Shown here: in pieces, positions 26,638-38,067 of the stretch
Layout: each line of letters opens with the position of its first letter
Numbering within the stretch: the stretch's first letter is position 1
Notes under the pieces: generated by a model
The model's database searches: none
Told to the model about the DNA's origin: nothing
Seen by the model: the letters and a program-made list of their open reading frames with translations, nothing else
Assembly: GCA_014281115.1 (NCBI GenBank)
Contig: JACONQ010000020.1
Coordinates: 868,001 to 932,000, forward strand
Source of the DNA: Laburnicola sp. R22_1
Lineage: Eukaryota; Ascomycota; Dothideomycetes; Pleosporales; Didymosphaeriaceae
DNA length: 64,000 bases
Direction of reading: 5' to 3'
Translations under genes and position numbers: made by a program

Positions 26638-28853
26638 ATGTTTCGATTTAGTCGGGGCCTCGTCCCGCTGCGGGCGTCAGCACTGAGTCCACGCATTTCA
26701 CGAGTACGCGTGGTTCCTACCGTATGCACTCGAGTGCCCCGTCTTTGTAGACAGAAGTACTCAACCACAAGAGCTAGCATGTCATCACAAGATAGGAGCC
26801 AATTAGATGAGTCCTTACTAAAGATGGACATCGATGCTGTAGAGAAGCGTCTGAAAGAAATGCTTGGCGACCATGCCACATGGGACCAGGAGAAGTTGAG
26901 GGATCTTTCTTACAGTGCATACAATCTTTACATTTGTTTTTGTTATACATTGCTAATAGATTGACTGCCGTCGACGATGCTGTCGTGCAGAACGCCGACG
27001 ACGAAATCATCGTTATTTTGTGTATATTTTGTTACTACCACTGTGTGCTAGGTACTGGGTTATAGTGCCTCCTGTTTTACTCCTCTCTGTGTATGGTGCG
27101 GACTCGACCTTGGTTAGAATCTCCACACGACGAAGATCTTCAATACATTGCTAATAGTTCATAGTCGATCATCTCATCTCTTTTTCAGACTTCAGCGGCT
27201 TTCTTGACTATGCTGTTGGTGGAATGAGACCTGGTGGCGGCAAGCCTTCTTTTCCGCTCATGACGAAAGAAGAAATGAATCTTCTCGGAACTCCGTATCA
27301 TACATGGGCTTCATCACCGCACAGCACTCTCAGTAGTTCATGCCTGGACAAATCACTGCCTATGGTTAAGGAAATTGAAGGGAGAACCGACATCGAGCCA
27401 GTCCATCAATTCTTCTCAGCAAGGCTGGGTCCATTGAAAACAAAGCTATGGCACGGGATGGTGCCCATGAGCCATGATCGCTGGTTAGAAAGGAAGATGG
27501 ACGACCCGCAGAATTACCGCATCTTGTTCGAGCTGATGCAAGATACCTTGGACATCTTCTCGTGGCTCAATCATGAGCAGGTTTTGGGCGTTCTCCGCAA
27601 CGGTTTCAACAGACTCGTGGATATCTATATGGAATTTGAAATAGCTGCGAATCTTCGCCGCGAGCAAATGGGCATTACAGAGAAGTTGGATCTTGCTGGA
27701 ATGTGGGCGGAATACTACCAAGGGATCATATATACTATGACGAACCGGACACACCAATGGTTAGCCGATCGCGTCGATGAAGTTCAGCGCCGCGCCTTTT
27801 CCGAATATACTGCGGCTCTGGAGGAAGCTGGGAGAGACCAAGAAGCGGTCGGTACGGCAGGCAAAAAGTATTACAGCTGCGTACAAGACCTCAATGGTAT
27901 GATGACGAGAGTCGACTACGCGCTAAATGTGCCAATGGTCGGGTTCAAGGGGTACACTCCATCAGAGAATGCTTCAGATCTCTCCATAGAGGTCCGTCAG
28001 GATATCTACACCAAGCTTGCTGCAACCAAAGACTGGCATTATGCACCAAAGCTTTTGCTGGCACAGGACCAGGCGGATACAGCACTAGGACTGAAGGGTT
28101 TCCAAGACTATAAATATGACGAAACGCCGTCAGAGGAGAGATATCGTGACTCCGAGACTCTTATCGGTCACTACCACGAAGGCAGACGCATTCGCGCGGA
28201 AATAAGAAGAGTATTGCGTGGTGAGCCGAAACCTGCTAGCAATGAATACTGGACCACTGTTCTCAAGGAACGAATGGAGTTTTACCTGAACAACGGTCGA
28301 GATCGCAAAACGCACAGATGGGGCTTCGTGTGCTACCGATTGACGTACAAGCAGACCGACGAACAATGGGCCGAGTTCAAGACAAAGCTTGAAAAAGACA
28401 TGTTCAAGTCCGGGCAGTGGATCGAAGGTTACGACAGCATCGCGGATATGGCGGGGCTGGAGTACATTGACGGAAGAAGTGTTGGCATCGCCGAGGGTGA
28501 TATCGAAGCTGCAAAACAGTACGCTGTACACGCCCTGCCTCTTATAATCGGTACTAACATTTCCCAGACACTCCAAATCCACCTATACCATGCTACCAAC
28601 CCTAGGTCGAATGTGGGCCAACGATTTCCTCGTCATCGACGACGAATCCTACGCCTCGTACACCAAACCCCTACCCGAAGAAACACGACCCCCTCCACCC
28701 TACGGGCCCTGTTTCGGCAATACGGGAGGTTTCATCCGCCTCGTAGATACCTTGAGTTACGACCAAGGGTTTCTCAACCACACATCTCCTGGATTCAAAG
28801 GCGAGCTGAAAGTCTTGTCCAGTCTAGTGTTCAGCGTAGTCAACGTAGCGTAG
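26638..28853 (+). CDS. Probable mitochondrial protein of unknown function, C-terminus truncated by a MITE
   Basis: Exons 26638..26914, 27189..28518 and 28568..28853 encode 630 aa. I do not recognise a family. The first 45 residues (MFRFSRGLVPLRASALSPRI, Arg/Ser/Val-rich, no acid) look like a mitochondrial presequence. The body is rich in Trp and Tyr (DLAGMWAEYYQGIIY, MWANDFLVIDDESYASYT). The first intron is long because of a 183-bp SINE-like insertion. The final exon runs into a 473-bp transposon at 28832 and stops seven codons inside it. The lost 70 residues survive downstream (29313..29523). Removing the element and one target copy restores a continuous 693-aa frame, so the ancestral gene was intact. 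Whether the shortened product functions is unknown. Confidence 0.65.
26960..27142 (+). mobile_element. 183-bp SINE-like retroposon in an intron
   Basis: Flanked by exact 15-bp direct repeats ATACATTGCTAATAG (26945..26959 and 27143..27157). Its last 34 nt are shared, in reverse orientation, with the fragment at 515..548, which has its own, different 15-bp duplication. It has no inverted terminal repeats. The words GGACTCGACC and GGTTAGAATCT near the 3' end loosely resemble an RNA polymerase III B box, which is suggestive only. Confidence 0.55.
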
Positions 28854-29304
28854 TACAGTACGGTTAACCCTTATTGCTCTACGCTACAGCTTATATAGGC
28901 GCTACATACGTATAGGAGCCGCTAGAAATACTAAATTACACCCTATAACTATAGTATAGCCTAAAAAGCTCTCTATAAGCTATAAGTGCTAAGCTCTTTC
29001 CTATTTAGGTAATTAGTAATTATTATTTAGTATTAAGGTTATTAAAAAGTTATCTTTTAAGAGATTGACTATAATCTAAGCTTGTACTATACTAAAAAAG
29101 GTAAAAAAAGCTAAAAATAGCCTTTTAAAATACTAAAAAGTTATATTAAAATTTTATAAAAAAATTCTATAAAGCTATAACTATACTATAGAGCTATATA
29201 AACTACAGCTATACTATAGCCTAGGAGGCAGCTACGTACGTACAGCGTATAGGACGTACTACAGGACGTAGTACTACGCGTAGTACGGTACGTTGACTTC
29301 GCTG
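28832..29304. mobile_element. hAT-type MITE (473 bp) inserted in coding sequence
   Basis: The element begins CAGCGTAGTCAACGTA and its other end, reversed, begins CAGCGAAGTCAACGTA. The terminal inverted repeats match at 22 of 25 positions. It is flanked by the 8-bp duplication CTAGTGTT (28824..28831 and 29305..29312), as made by hAT transposases. The interior is AT-rich, rich in CTATA and GTAC words, and codes for nothing. It is therefore non-autonomous and would need a transposase from elsewhere. Confidence 0.88.
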
Positions 29305-29523
29305 CTAGTGTTTGAGGAGGTATATCCTCTCATAGCTAGCGATTCCCTAAGACCAACACAGCTCGGGCCTCTGGCCAGACTGCATCCGAGCCAGGTGTAT
29401 GAAGGGCATACGACTAGTGCGCAGGAGGCGTGGTGGGATTTTCAACTCATAGAGGGGAGTTCCATGCTGGGGGCGTTTTTTGAGAATCTTAGAAAGAAAA
29501 GGATTGAGCTTGGGAAGAACTAA
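29305..29523 (+). pseudogene. Detached C-terminal exon piece of the gene at 26638
   Basis: The frame VFEEVYPLIASDSLRPTQLG... to ELGKN and stop directly continues the frame interrupted at 28831 once the MITE and one CTAGTGTT copy are ignored. It has no start codon of its own that makes sense and no promoter, so it is a stranded fragment. Confidence 0.75.
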
Positions 29524-30090
29524 CGGACGCAAGACAAACGTCAATAGATCAGAATATTTAGGAATCAGGATAGCGCAAAGGCAGTATGGTATACTATATA
29601 GCACCCTTTTTGCAACTTTTATACCCCGTTTTTCTTGTGATCGCCCTTTTTGTTCACTCGCTTTTCCCGATACTCCTCGTAGTAATATTCGCTACAAAGA
29701 AGAATATAATCCAGGCAACTAACATAGCAGTTGTAATTTTTCACGTACTCATCGAGTCGTGCAATGCTTCGTAAAAGAATCTACATCTTCTTCGCGTATC
29801 CTGAATTGCTCGTTTCGATCTGTCCACTCATCCGGAACTCACAATTATCAACATCGTCTTCCCACTCTACGTGTAACTGCCGCAATCCTGCTACCACGAC
29901 AGCTCGAATATCAGAATACGATCTAAACGTGACCTATGCAATCATTCACAAGACCCAAATCACGTCAACCCAGCTTAGCCAACAGCAGTACCATGCAAAA
30001 ACACGCTCAAATTCACAAAAGCACCAAATCTCATAACTCATAACCTCATAACGCAAAAACATGCCCACATAACACCCCATCCCCCCTATC
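29524..30090. other. Convergent intergenic region
   Basis: This lies between the broken gene (+) and the RING gene (-). It is mixed AT-rich, then C-rich near 30060-30130. Nothing coding recognised. Confidence 0.5.
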
Positions 30091-33000
30091 CTAAATCCTC
30101 CCCTCCCTCTCCACATTTCCCCCAATAACCCTCCCATACCCCCCAGGAAACAACCCCTTCCCGCCCGCATACACCCCCCAATACCAATCCCCATTAATAT
30201 CCTCCGCCTCGGTAATCTCCGCAAACTTTGGAAACGCCAACTCATCCGTCACCCCCTCAGCAGGGAAGTAACTCCAGCGAGCCTGGATCCTCAGGCCGAC
30301 GCCACCATCCGGCGGGAAGCGCTGCGCCGAGGGCGGCGACTTGGCAGCCGATGCGTTCGGAGAGCGGAAATGCTGCCTTGAGCCGTCGGTGTCGCGCCAT
30401 GTCCATTTTTCCGAGTGGGGGTGCGCGAGCGTCGTGGGGGAGGGGGGCAACGCGGATGCGGAGTCGGATTCGTCGCGGAGGGAGAGACCACCGACGAGGT
30501 CGCGGACGACGACGCGGCGTTGGCCGCCGTCGCGGTCTTCGAAGCCGACTATGATCATGCGGTGGCTTCGCAGGCAGCGGCGCCAGCCGTGCATGCCGTC
30601 TTCTTTGCTGATGCGGCCGGAAAGTACGAGTTTTTGATAGCAGCCGGTGCAGATGTCGTAGTCGCCGTCGTTGCATTTTAGGCAGTGGTACCGCGTATGT
30701 GAGGGAGGTATTGGGTATGTGCAGATGTTGCAAAGGGTGGTGAAGGTCAACGGGCGGTAGGTGGAGTTTACGAGGGTGACCTCGCCGGGGCCGCTGATGA
30801 GGGATGCGGATCTTGGGGTTAGAGGAGGCGTAGTTGGAGGAGATGCGTCCAGTGGGTAATGAGGTGCGAGATGGTTTGCTCGAGGGGTTGAGGGCGGATC
30901 ATTGGCGGCTGTGGTGGGTGGGGTGGAAGTGCGCTCTTTGCCTACGTGCGAGATTGGGAGCAGCGCATGATTACAATGTCGACCCTTATTGACACAGTCG
31001 TTGCAGTATCCCCACTCGCCTTCGTTACAGTAATCGCATTTCCAGTAGCATGCATTCGCCCACTGGCCATCAATATCGCAAAAGACGCCGGCTTCGAGTC
31101 TCTGCGCAGGGTCGTCATCGCTCATTAACCCGGGTGGCGTGGTAGCCTCCATGAGCTGACCTTGGGGTCTTCGATACCGATGTCCGCGCATGATGTGAGG
31201 GTACTCATGATTCGGGGGGTAGCCATCAGGCGGAGCTTTGTGCTGATAATTCGGCCAGGCTGCCCAGCCGAAACCATACCAATGTTTGCATCCTTTTCCG
31301 CGGCGATAGCAAGGTTGGCAGAGATTATATAACCCGCCATCGCAACGCGAACAGTTATAGTGCAGATCATACTCGATATGGTCCTTTCCGCAGCCTCGAC
31401 AAGTAATGTGCGGCTCTGGGTACGACGTAGATGCTACTGGAGGGGCTATCGAGGTCGTCTGTGAGCGCGCTTGTCCCACAGAAGGACCAGTAGTAGACCG
31501 GGGAACTGTCGAAGGAGACGTCACCGATGGTGAGTCATTCTGCGTAGGTCGAGTTTGTCTTATTCCAGTCGGGTCCGTGGTTCGACGGGACGAGGTTGGT
31601 CCTGGTGAAGTTCTTGAAGGAACAGATGTGTCAGGCGAGGTTAATGGAGATGCTACCATGGGTGCAGTACTTGTCGGACTCTCGGTAGTATTCGTTACAA
31701 AATTGAAGCCAGATCGTCGCGGAGAATTAGGATTTGAACAAGTATGCGCTTGAAGACTGTTTCGAAACTGTTGTCGCTCGTCCGAAGTACCTCGCTGTTG
31801 GTTCTCTGACTGGCGTCTTCTCTCGGTGCTGTTAGATGAAGCTGAGGCTCCAGCACCAAGATCTGGCTGCGAGTTGTTATACGCTGGCGAGACTGTCAGA
31901 GGAGCGGGTCGTTGACCCCGAGTTGATCTCGAGCTGCCTTGACTGGATGATCGAACGTGACGTGTGCGCGTACCCTGATTTGCAACATCAAGAAGTCCTG
32001 GTCTAGATACCGGAGGTCGGTTGTCCCTGTCTCGCGGGTTAGGCGTGCCACTTGTATATTGTGTGTGAGGTCTCCTCCGTTGCTGCTCGTCTTCTCGTAC
32101 CGGGGGACTGCGTATCTCGGGCGTAGAATGACCTGAGGTACTGACCAGACCCTCTCTTGCCAGTCTTTCTCTTCTTTCCCTCCTCTCTCTGCGCCTCACA
32201 TCTTGTCGTCGCCGATATGCCTGTGCTATCCTCTCGCTGATTTCATCTTCCTGCGCGACATCGATGTTGTTCAGATCAATTCCATCCAACAGCCCCTCTT
32301 CCATGATCTGGCGCATAATCTCTTCCTCCATCTCTTGCGAATCCAGTTCACCCGCGCTAAGTAGGCTTCTCAAGCTAGACTGGTGTTCCACGACCCTCGG
32401 AGGCACCACCTCTCTCGTCGACGAAGACCCGGTTGGTGGAGTATTTCGACTCCTTGATCGTCCGTCTGCGCCCCTCTCCCTCCTGTCTCCGCTTCGCTCC
32501 CTCCTCCTCCGCTCCCGCGGCGGTTCCAGATGTTCCACAGTGGCCATGTTGCTCGCGGTCTCAATCCCCACCTCACGCAGACTCAACTGTTGCACCGCCT
32601 CCAATACCCGTCTCTCCTCCTCCTCGTCCGGGCCACCCCTCCGCCTCAATTTCGGCATAACGACTTCCCCATATCGAAATCTGTCCCTGTCCGCCTTCTT
32701 CTCTTCCTCGCTCTTCCCTCTACTCGGGTTTGCTTGTATGTACATGTCCAATAGGGTGTTCACGGTGGCATTGGGCTGCGTCGACCGGACTGAAGCGCGA
32801 CACGACGGGCAGGTATACGGGTGCAGCGAAGTGGCCGTGGAGGCCTGGAAGGCGAACCATTCTTTGAGGCAGGCGCCGCAAAAGGTGTGCAGGCAATCGA
32901 GGAGCGTGAGCGGTTGGTAGAGAAGGTCAGCGCATATCTGGGACGACGGCTGTGTTAGCAGGTGCGACTGGATGCGGGACGGGACGCTTTGAGAAAGCTG

Positions 33001-33210
33001 TCGGGACAGGAAGAATGCGCATTTCGATATATACGTCTTGGAAACTGCCTCTCGCGCTGCTGGCGGCCAGAGTGACAGTCCTTTGCGAATCTCGTCTTGA
33101 CCGCCATGCCGCTCCCCTCCCCCTCCCCCTCCGCATCTCAAACTTACCGAGCACGTCAACTCCTTCTCCAGATCGACGGGCGCAGGGCCCGTCTTTTCTA
33201 CCTCCGTCAT
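30091..33210 (-). CDS. RING - ZZ zinc finger - SH3 protein, putative E3 ubiquitin ligase
   Basis: Exons 33148..33210 and 30091..32937 encode 969 aa. The spliced N-terminus gives a C3HC4 RING (CSICADLLYQPLTLLDCLHT, then CPSCR), which recruits an E2 enzyme. A Glu/Arg-rich helical part and a long Ser/Thr/Pro/Arg disordered stretch follow. Three ZZ-like zinc modules come next (CRGCGKDHIEYDLHYNCSRC; CDYCNEGEWGYCNDC; CNICTYPIPPSHTRYHCLKC). The C-terminal 60 residues read as an SH3 domain (ARWSYFPAEGVTDELAF, GDWYWGVYAGGKGLFPGGYG). Substrates are unknown. The 210-nt intron 32938..33147 has no stop in frame. Retaining it would add 70 residues between the first two RING cysteines and should destroy the RING. 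The start is the first ATG. Confidence 0.85.
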   Translation of the reverse strand: MTEVEKTGPAPVDLEKELTCSVSLRCGGGGGGERHGGQDEIRKGLSLWPPAAREAVSKTYISKCAFFLSRQLSQSVPSRIQSHLLTQPSSQICADLLYQPLTLLDCLHTFCGACLKEWFAFQASTATSLHPYTCPSCRASVRSTQPNATVNTLLDMYIQANPSRGKSEEEKKADRDRFRYGEVVMPKLRRRGGPDEEEERRVLEAVQQLSLREVGIETASNMATVEHLEPPRERRRRERSGDRRERGADGRSRSRNTPPTGSSSTREVVPPRVVEHQSSLRSLLSAGELDSQEMEEEIMRQIMEEGLLDGIDLNNIDVAQEDEISERIAQAYRRRQDVRRRERRERRERLAREGLVSTSGHSTPEIRSPPVREDEQQRRRPHTQYTSGTPNPRDRDNRPPVSRPGLLDVANQGTRTRHVRSSSQGSSRSTRGQRPAPLTVSPAYNNSQPDLGAGASASSNSTERRRQSENQQRGTSDERQQFRNSLQAHTCSNPNSPRRSGFNFVTNTTESPTSTAPMVASPLTSPDTSVPSRTSPGPTSSRRTTDPTGIRQTRPTQNDSPSVTSPSTVPRSTTGPSVGQARSQTTSIAPPVASTSYPEPHITCRGCGKDHIEYDLHYNCSRCDGGLYNLCQPCYRRGKGCKHWYGFGWAAWPNYQHKAPPDGYPPNHEYPHIMRGHRYRRPQGQLMEATTPPGLMSDDDPAQRLEAGVFCDIDGQWANACYWKCDYCNEGEWGYCNDCVNKGRHCNHALLPISHVGKERTSTPPTTAANDPPSTPRANHLAPHYPLDASPPTTPPLTPRSASLISGPGEVTLVNSTYRPLTFTTLCNICTYPIPPSHTRYHCLKCNDGDYDICTGCYQKLVLSGRISKEDGMHGWRRCLRSHRMIIVGFEDRDGGQRRVVVRDLVGGLSLRDESDSASALPPSPTTLAHPHSEKWTWRDTDGSRQHFRSPNASAAKSPPSAQRFPPDGGVGLRIQARWSYFPAEGVTDELAFPKFAEITEAEDINGDWYWGVYAGGKGLFPGGYGRVIGGNVEREGRI

Positions 33211-33736
33211 GCTAAGCTAAGCTTATAGGATCTCGCGCGCGAATATAGGTTATGTTCAGCCGTGGATCGTCAGGTTGCCAGCGAGCGATGCCGTCAAGCC
33301 GTTCTGCGCTTGGCGGGCTGAACCATGTCTCGGCCCTGCGAATGATAGGACTTCAAAATTCTAGGTCACAAACGGAAAGCAGTAGCGAAGTAAAAAGGCA
33401 AGCGAGTGGATGCCGCTGGGAGACTCTGATCCATCCCTTCGACGTTGTGTTCACAGCGACCGTCGACGGAGCGCGTGACCTCCATCTTAGTCACCAAAAG
33501 AGGGCGCATGCTGCATCGAAACTTGCGAAAACAACGCCAGGTTCCGAACCGTGTGAGGATATTATTTCTTCTTTAGCATGCTCTGGGGTCTGGCCTCAAC
33601 TCGACGAAACAACTCGTCTCGCCTCACGCCATCAACACGCCATCAGGGCCGCCTCGGTAGTGTAAGAGCTCTCACTAGCATTCAGAGTAACGCCAAGTTT
33701 CCTCATCCTCATAACTTTGGAATCAGGGAGTGTTTA
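33211..33736. other. Intergenic, left border of the transposon island
   Basis: Upstream region of the RING gene, then unique sequence up to the TA target at 33735. No gene seen. Confidence 0.5.
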
Positions 33737-35261
33737 CGGAGGTGCCTTTCAAAAGTCTTTTCCTGGACCGTGCACAGTGGCGCAAGCTAAAAACGCCACC
33801 AAATTCTTCGTACGAGAGACATCTCTATTCAATATCAACCCAATCATCTACTATAGGAGCTTCAAACCGTCGTACCTTCTCAGTCTTACCCTCTCTATAC
33901 TCATTACCACCTTTAAGACGAAGAATCTCCTGAATATGCCGCTCAATCCTCTTAATCTAAGCCTGAATCCGCCACTGTTCTAACTCCCATGCCTCTTGCC
34001 ATACACGCTCTGCCTCAGCTCTTGACTGAGGAGACCCTTTCTTTGTTGTTACTCTTTTTATATGAGGCCAGGCTGGCTCAATCATATTCAAGTCAGGGGA
34101 GTTTCCAGGCCATAGTAATTGTACGACCCTAGCCAAGCTATAGAGCCTGTCTTTATAGAAAGACTTATGTGGGCTTGCACCATCCTCTTGAACTATTACC
34201 CCAGGTTGAGTCTTCTCACATTCTCGTACGAAGGGAATTAGTTTAGGAATAACAACCTGACGGCAGTATCTCCACCAATCAATCCCAGTTCCGCTCCCTC
34301 TTTCAAGCTTACCATGCTTTCTATCCCACTTCCATTGTGGTTTTCGTCCTGGCTGATTTCGAAGGCCTATTCGAGCCAAAGGCGTATTTAGCTCCCACTC
34401 TGCCTTAAGAATAGGCTCGAGTTCTCTATTTATAGCTTCTAGTTCTTGATCTGCAATCTTTCTTTCGCTCTTTGTCTCTGCCTTCCAGATATGACATGGG
34501 CCTTTTAAGTCGTACGAAAAGCAACCCCAAAACATAAACTCAGAGAACCCCTTCCACCGCGGCCGAATGTAGGACTTAACAAAACGCTCAGAAGGTAGAC
34601 GCCAAACGCGGTATCCCCCTCTTTGAAGACTATAGACAACAGATGTCTTATTAGACTAGATAACCTTTTTCTAGTCTTCAATTGTCCAGTCCTTATAATT
34701 AAGAGCAAATTGATAATGGGCTCGCTTCATCTTATCTGTTAGCCCTGGTTTGCGGGTGGGCTTTGTCTTTTGATATCCAGATGCTCTAAGGATTCGCCAG
34801 ACTGTGATATCTGACACTCCTCTAATCTCTGCTGCGATTTGAGCGCAGGTCTTCTCGCGAGCATATCGATCTCGACGGACCTTTAACAGTACATCTTTAA
34901 CTAGCTCCTCAGTTTGCTTCTTTGGGCGGCCGGATCGATTGCCATCTTCAACGTATTTGTCAAGGATCGTCTTGCTCTCAGCGGGGTTTAGTCCTTGGGT
35001 GATAGCCTTGCGATAGATAGCATTAACTGTGCGCGGCTGGATTCCAGTTATAGACTCGATCTCAGTATTTGAAAAGCCAGCCAGCTTTAGAGTCAAGGCT
35101 TGAGCTCGGGTGGCAATGTCGTACGAAGGCATTATCAGGTAGATAGAAGAGTAGCAATGATGAAGATTGAGGGATTTTTGCTATGAGGGGTGCTAGCGCC
35201 AAGAGCAGTGGCTTACGCCACCGTGCACGGTCCAGGAAAAGACTTTTGAAAGGCACCTCCG
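33737..35261 (-). mobile_element. Tc1/mariner-like DNA transposon
   Basis: 1525 bp with terminal inverted repeats of about 51 bp (CGGAGGTGCCTTTCAAAAGT at each end, two transition differences), flanked by TA on both sides (33735..33736 and 35262..35263). It encodes one transposase on the minus strand. Confidence 0.93.
33825..35132 (-). pseudogene. Tc1/mariner-like transposase, inactivated by three stops
   Basis: The reading frame stays open in one phase from the ATG at 35132 apart from three TAG codons, at the ED*KKVI*S segment and at QA*IKRIE. Each sits where a Trp codon is expected (TGG to TAG, CpA to TpA on the other strand). The N-terminus has paired helix-turn-helix units (FSNTEIESITGIQPRTVNAI and later RGVSDITVWRILRASGYQ). 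The DDE-type catalytic parts are visible (VIVQEDGASPHKS and LNMIEPAWPHIKR). It cannot make a full protein as it stands. Confidence 0.9.
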
Positions 35262-35599
35262 TAACCCTGTAGCAAATGTGAAACACGCGGGTGCCGCTCT
35301 CCTCGAGCAAGGACCAACACACAAATGCACAGACACAGATCGGTTTCGAAACCTTAAAGCTCAGGCATTCGCAGCTTGCCGTGCGATGCGAATCCTGAAG
35401 CTTGGTACGTCGCTCGGATGGCCCGTGCACCGTGTCATCACGTGATTTCAGTGCTGGTAACAATAAAATGCGAACCAATCAGCAACCAATCGATATCGGT
35501 TCAACCGATATCGCCTATATTGCCAATATTGGTTTAAAAAAGCTTGGCATTGCAAATTTTGCTTCATTTTGCTTTGTATGATAGAAATTAACAAGTAAA

Positions 35600-37672
35600 A
35601 TGTCTCTATTAGCTGAAGAAAGCGAAGCCTTGTCTACTCTTTCAGTTCCTTTAACAAAGAAATCACGAAAGACATCTCCTATCCATGCGCACTGTTGTAC
35701 GCCAACAGTAGAAGAAAAGGAGGAGAAGCCTAAAGCAAAATGGATATGGTGCAAGCATTGCCAGTTCGTTGCTTAGAACACAACAAATATGAGAAATCAT
35801 CTTAGTTTAACTTATAATATTTAAATCCCTACAACAACTTTGGCTATTCGTACGATAGCAGCCGACACCGTGGATTCATTATACGCGAAGCTCCTCCTCC
35901 AGCTTGGCAATAAAGATAACCTTGACCAAGAGATCCTTCAGCGTACAGTTAAACAGGAGGTTGTTGACAAAACGCTTCTTAACTTGGTTATCGTACAACG
36001 GCTTCCATTCTCATGTGTAGAATGGCCAGAATTCCATGCCTTTGTCCAGGCGTTGAACCCTTAAGGCCTAGTCTTTATACCAACATCTCACAATACACTT
36101 AAAAAAAATGTTTCCTTCTAATTTTATTAAGCAAAAGACATCGTACAAAAACGCCTTTAGTTGTCCTAAATACGTATCCACCTTGCGCTTAACATCTAGA
36201 CGTCCCCTAGTTACAATCTATTGCTTAGAGTCTGTGCTAGCTTTGTTGATGCTTAGGACTCCTTTCGCAATATTCTTATTGCGTTACGCATTATACGAGG
36301 CCATAGTGGTCAAAGTTAATGGGATGCTCTGCTTCTAGTCCTTAAAGAGTATGGAATTAAGGATAAGATTGGTGTTATTATTGGTGATAACTTAACTACA
36401 AACGACACACTATGTCGTACGATAGCCAGTTACCTCACATCTAAAAAGAACATAAACTGGATTCAGACACACTCACGGCTTCGATGTATGGGTCATATCC
36501 TAAACCTAACTGTATAGGCCTTTCTATTCTTAAGTAACAACGAAGAGAATGAGATAGGCTTGTACGATGAAGAGGAGGCAAGAGATAAAGAGCTAGATGA
36601 GAAGCGTGAAAAGGAAAGAGCTACAAATATTTGTACGAAAATGGGCGTTATGGGGAAGGTCCATAATATTGTTGTGCACATACGTGCTTCACCACAGCGT
36701 ATAAACGAGTTTAAAGCAGCTGCTGGAAAGTCAATTCCGCTTAACAATCGTACGAGATAGAATAGCTGGTATTGAATGCTTTAGACTACGCTTGAACCAC
36801 TTGTTCTTAATGCAAAATGAAACTACACTGAACAGTATATTACCCAAGGAACGCTTGACAAAAGAGATGACTTGAGCAACTTAGACATTACTCTTCTTTG
36901 TACGATAGCCAACTTTCTTGGTGTTTTTAATAGTGCGAGCATATGGCTTAAAGGTTAATAATTAACAATTGAACAAGTTCTTAAAGTGGTAGAGATTATT
37001 GAAGCGCATTTCGCGCTATCACTAGTACGTTGTACGATAAGGGTTATTCTAGTATACTAACTTAAACAGAAAACTCTAAAGCAACTTAAATCTCGTGTAG
37101 AGAACTTAAAAGCAAAGCTTGATTACTATATATCAAAGCTTGACCAAACGCCATACTACGCAGCTGCTCGAATTCTAAACCCAGAGGCTCGTACAACCTG
37201 GGTTAAAGACACAAGTTACACCCTTCGGGTTACTGCTCTTTGGGAGAAGTATTGTTGGGAGAACTATATTACCTCTTCCTCGTACAATACTATGCTTGTG
37301 CCAAACCAAGTAGAACAGCAGCCAATCAATAGATTTGAGCAGCTTTGTCAGAACCTAAGAGAAAAACACAGCCGGCCTTAGAGTCAGGATGAATTTGAGA
37401 ACTACTATAATGAAGCAGTCTTGTACAATACTAAAATTTTAGCTATTAAGTGGTGGTTGCAGGATACACAGAAGCAGCGATGGCCGCAGCTATCCTCTTG
37501 GGCAATTAAGGTTCTCTTAATACTATCTATGAGTGATAAGCCAGAGCGAATCTTCTTAGGTGGCCGTCGTACGGTTTCATGGGACAAAACTTCAACAACG
37601 GCTGCTATACTTGAGCAGCTTGAATGTGGGCGGGATTGGAAGAGAGGAGACTTGCTTATAGATAACTTTTAA
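35600..37672 (+). pseudogene. Degenerate hAT transposase of the outer element
   Basis: It starts MSLLAEESEALSTLSVPLTK, then a BED-type zinc finger remnant (WIWCKHCQF ... NMRNHL). The middle part has the hAT signature GVIIGDNLTTNDTLCRTIAS and HSRLRCMGHILNL. The C-terminal dimerisation region is KWWLQDTQKQRWPQLSSWAI ... SDKPERIFLGGRRTVSWDKT. Many in-frame stops and some frame breaks make it inactive. The codons repeatedly build the palindrome TYGTACRA (see findings). Confidence 0.85.
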
Positions 37673-37923
37673 TAGTATGTTATTGTATGAGCCAAAACTT
37701 TGTTGTTTTAGTACTATATTGTTACTTCCTCAAGCAGGGCTTGGCGTGCCAAGCCCCGCCGGCAGCGACGTCAAAAGGCAACTGCGCAGGTTCTTTACCT
37801 TTACTAAACACACACACACGTTGTAAGTACTACCACATTAATTTCTTTTGTATGAGCCTAAGTAGCAGTTTGTTTAGCCTGCTAAAACACTACCTTTACT
37901 TTGTACGAAGCTAACTTCTTAAT

Positions 37924-37975
37924 AGTAGTAGCAGCAGCAGCAGCAGCAATAGTAACAACAACAATAATAACAACT
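37924..37975. repeat. Trinucleotide repeat tract (AGT/AGC/AAC)
   Basis: AGTAGTAGCAGC units run into AACAACAACAATAATAAC within the outer hAT, between transposase and second ORF. Confidence 0.7.
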
Positions 37976-38067
37976 ATGTAAGTTTGTACAATTGCTACAT
38001 GTTTAACTATAGGCCACTTGTTTAGCTATCCCCTTTTATTATTGTACTAGACTAACTATTATATAGG

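Noticed and set aside
27100..27142. tRNA gene suggested by GGTTAGAATCT
   Set aside because: No cloverleaf can be folded around it; at most a weak B-box-like word in a retroposon.
32264..32920. 218-codon + strand ORF opposite the RING gene
   Set aside because: Ser/Arg/Leu-rich shadow of the minus-strand low-complexity region.
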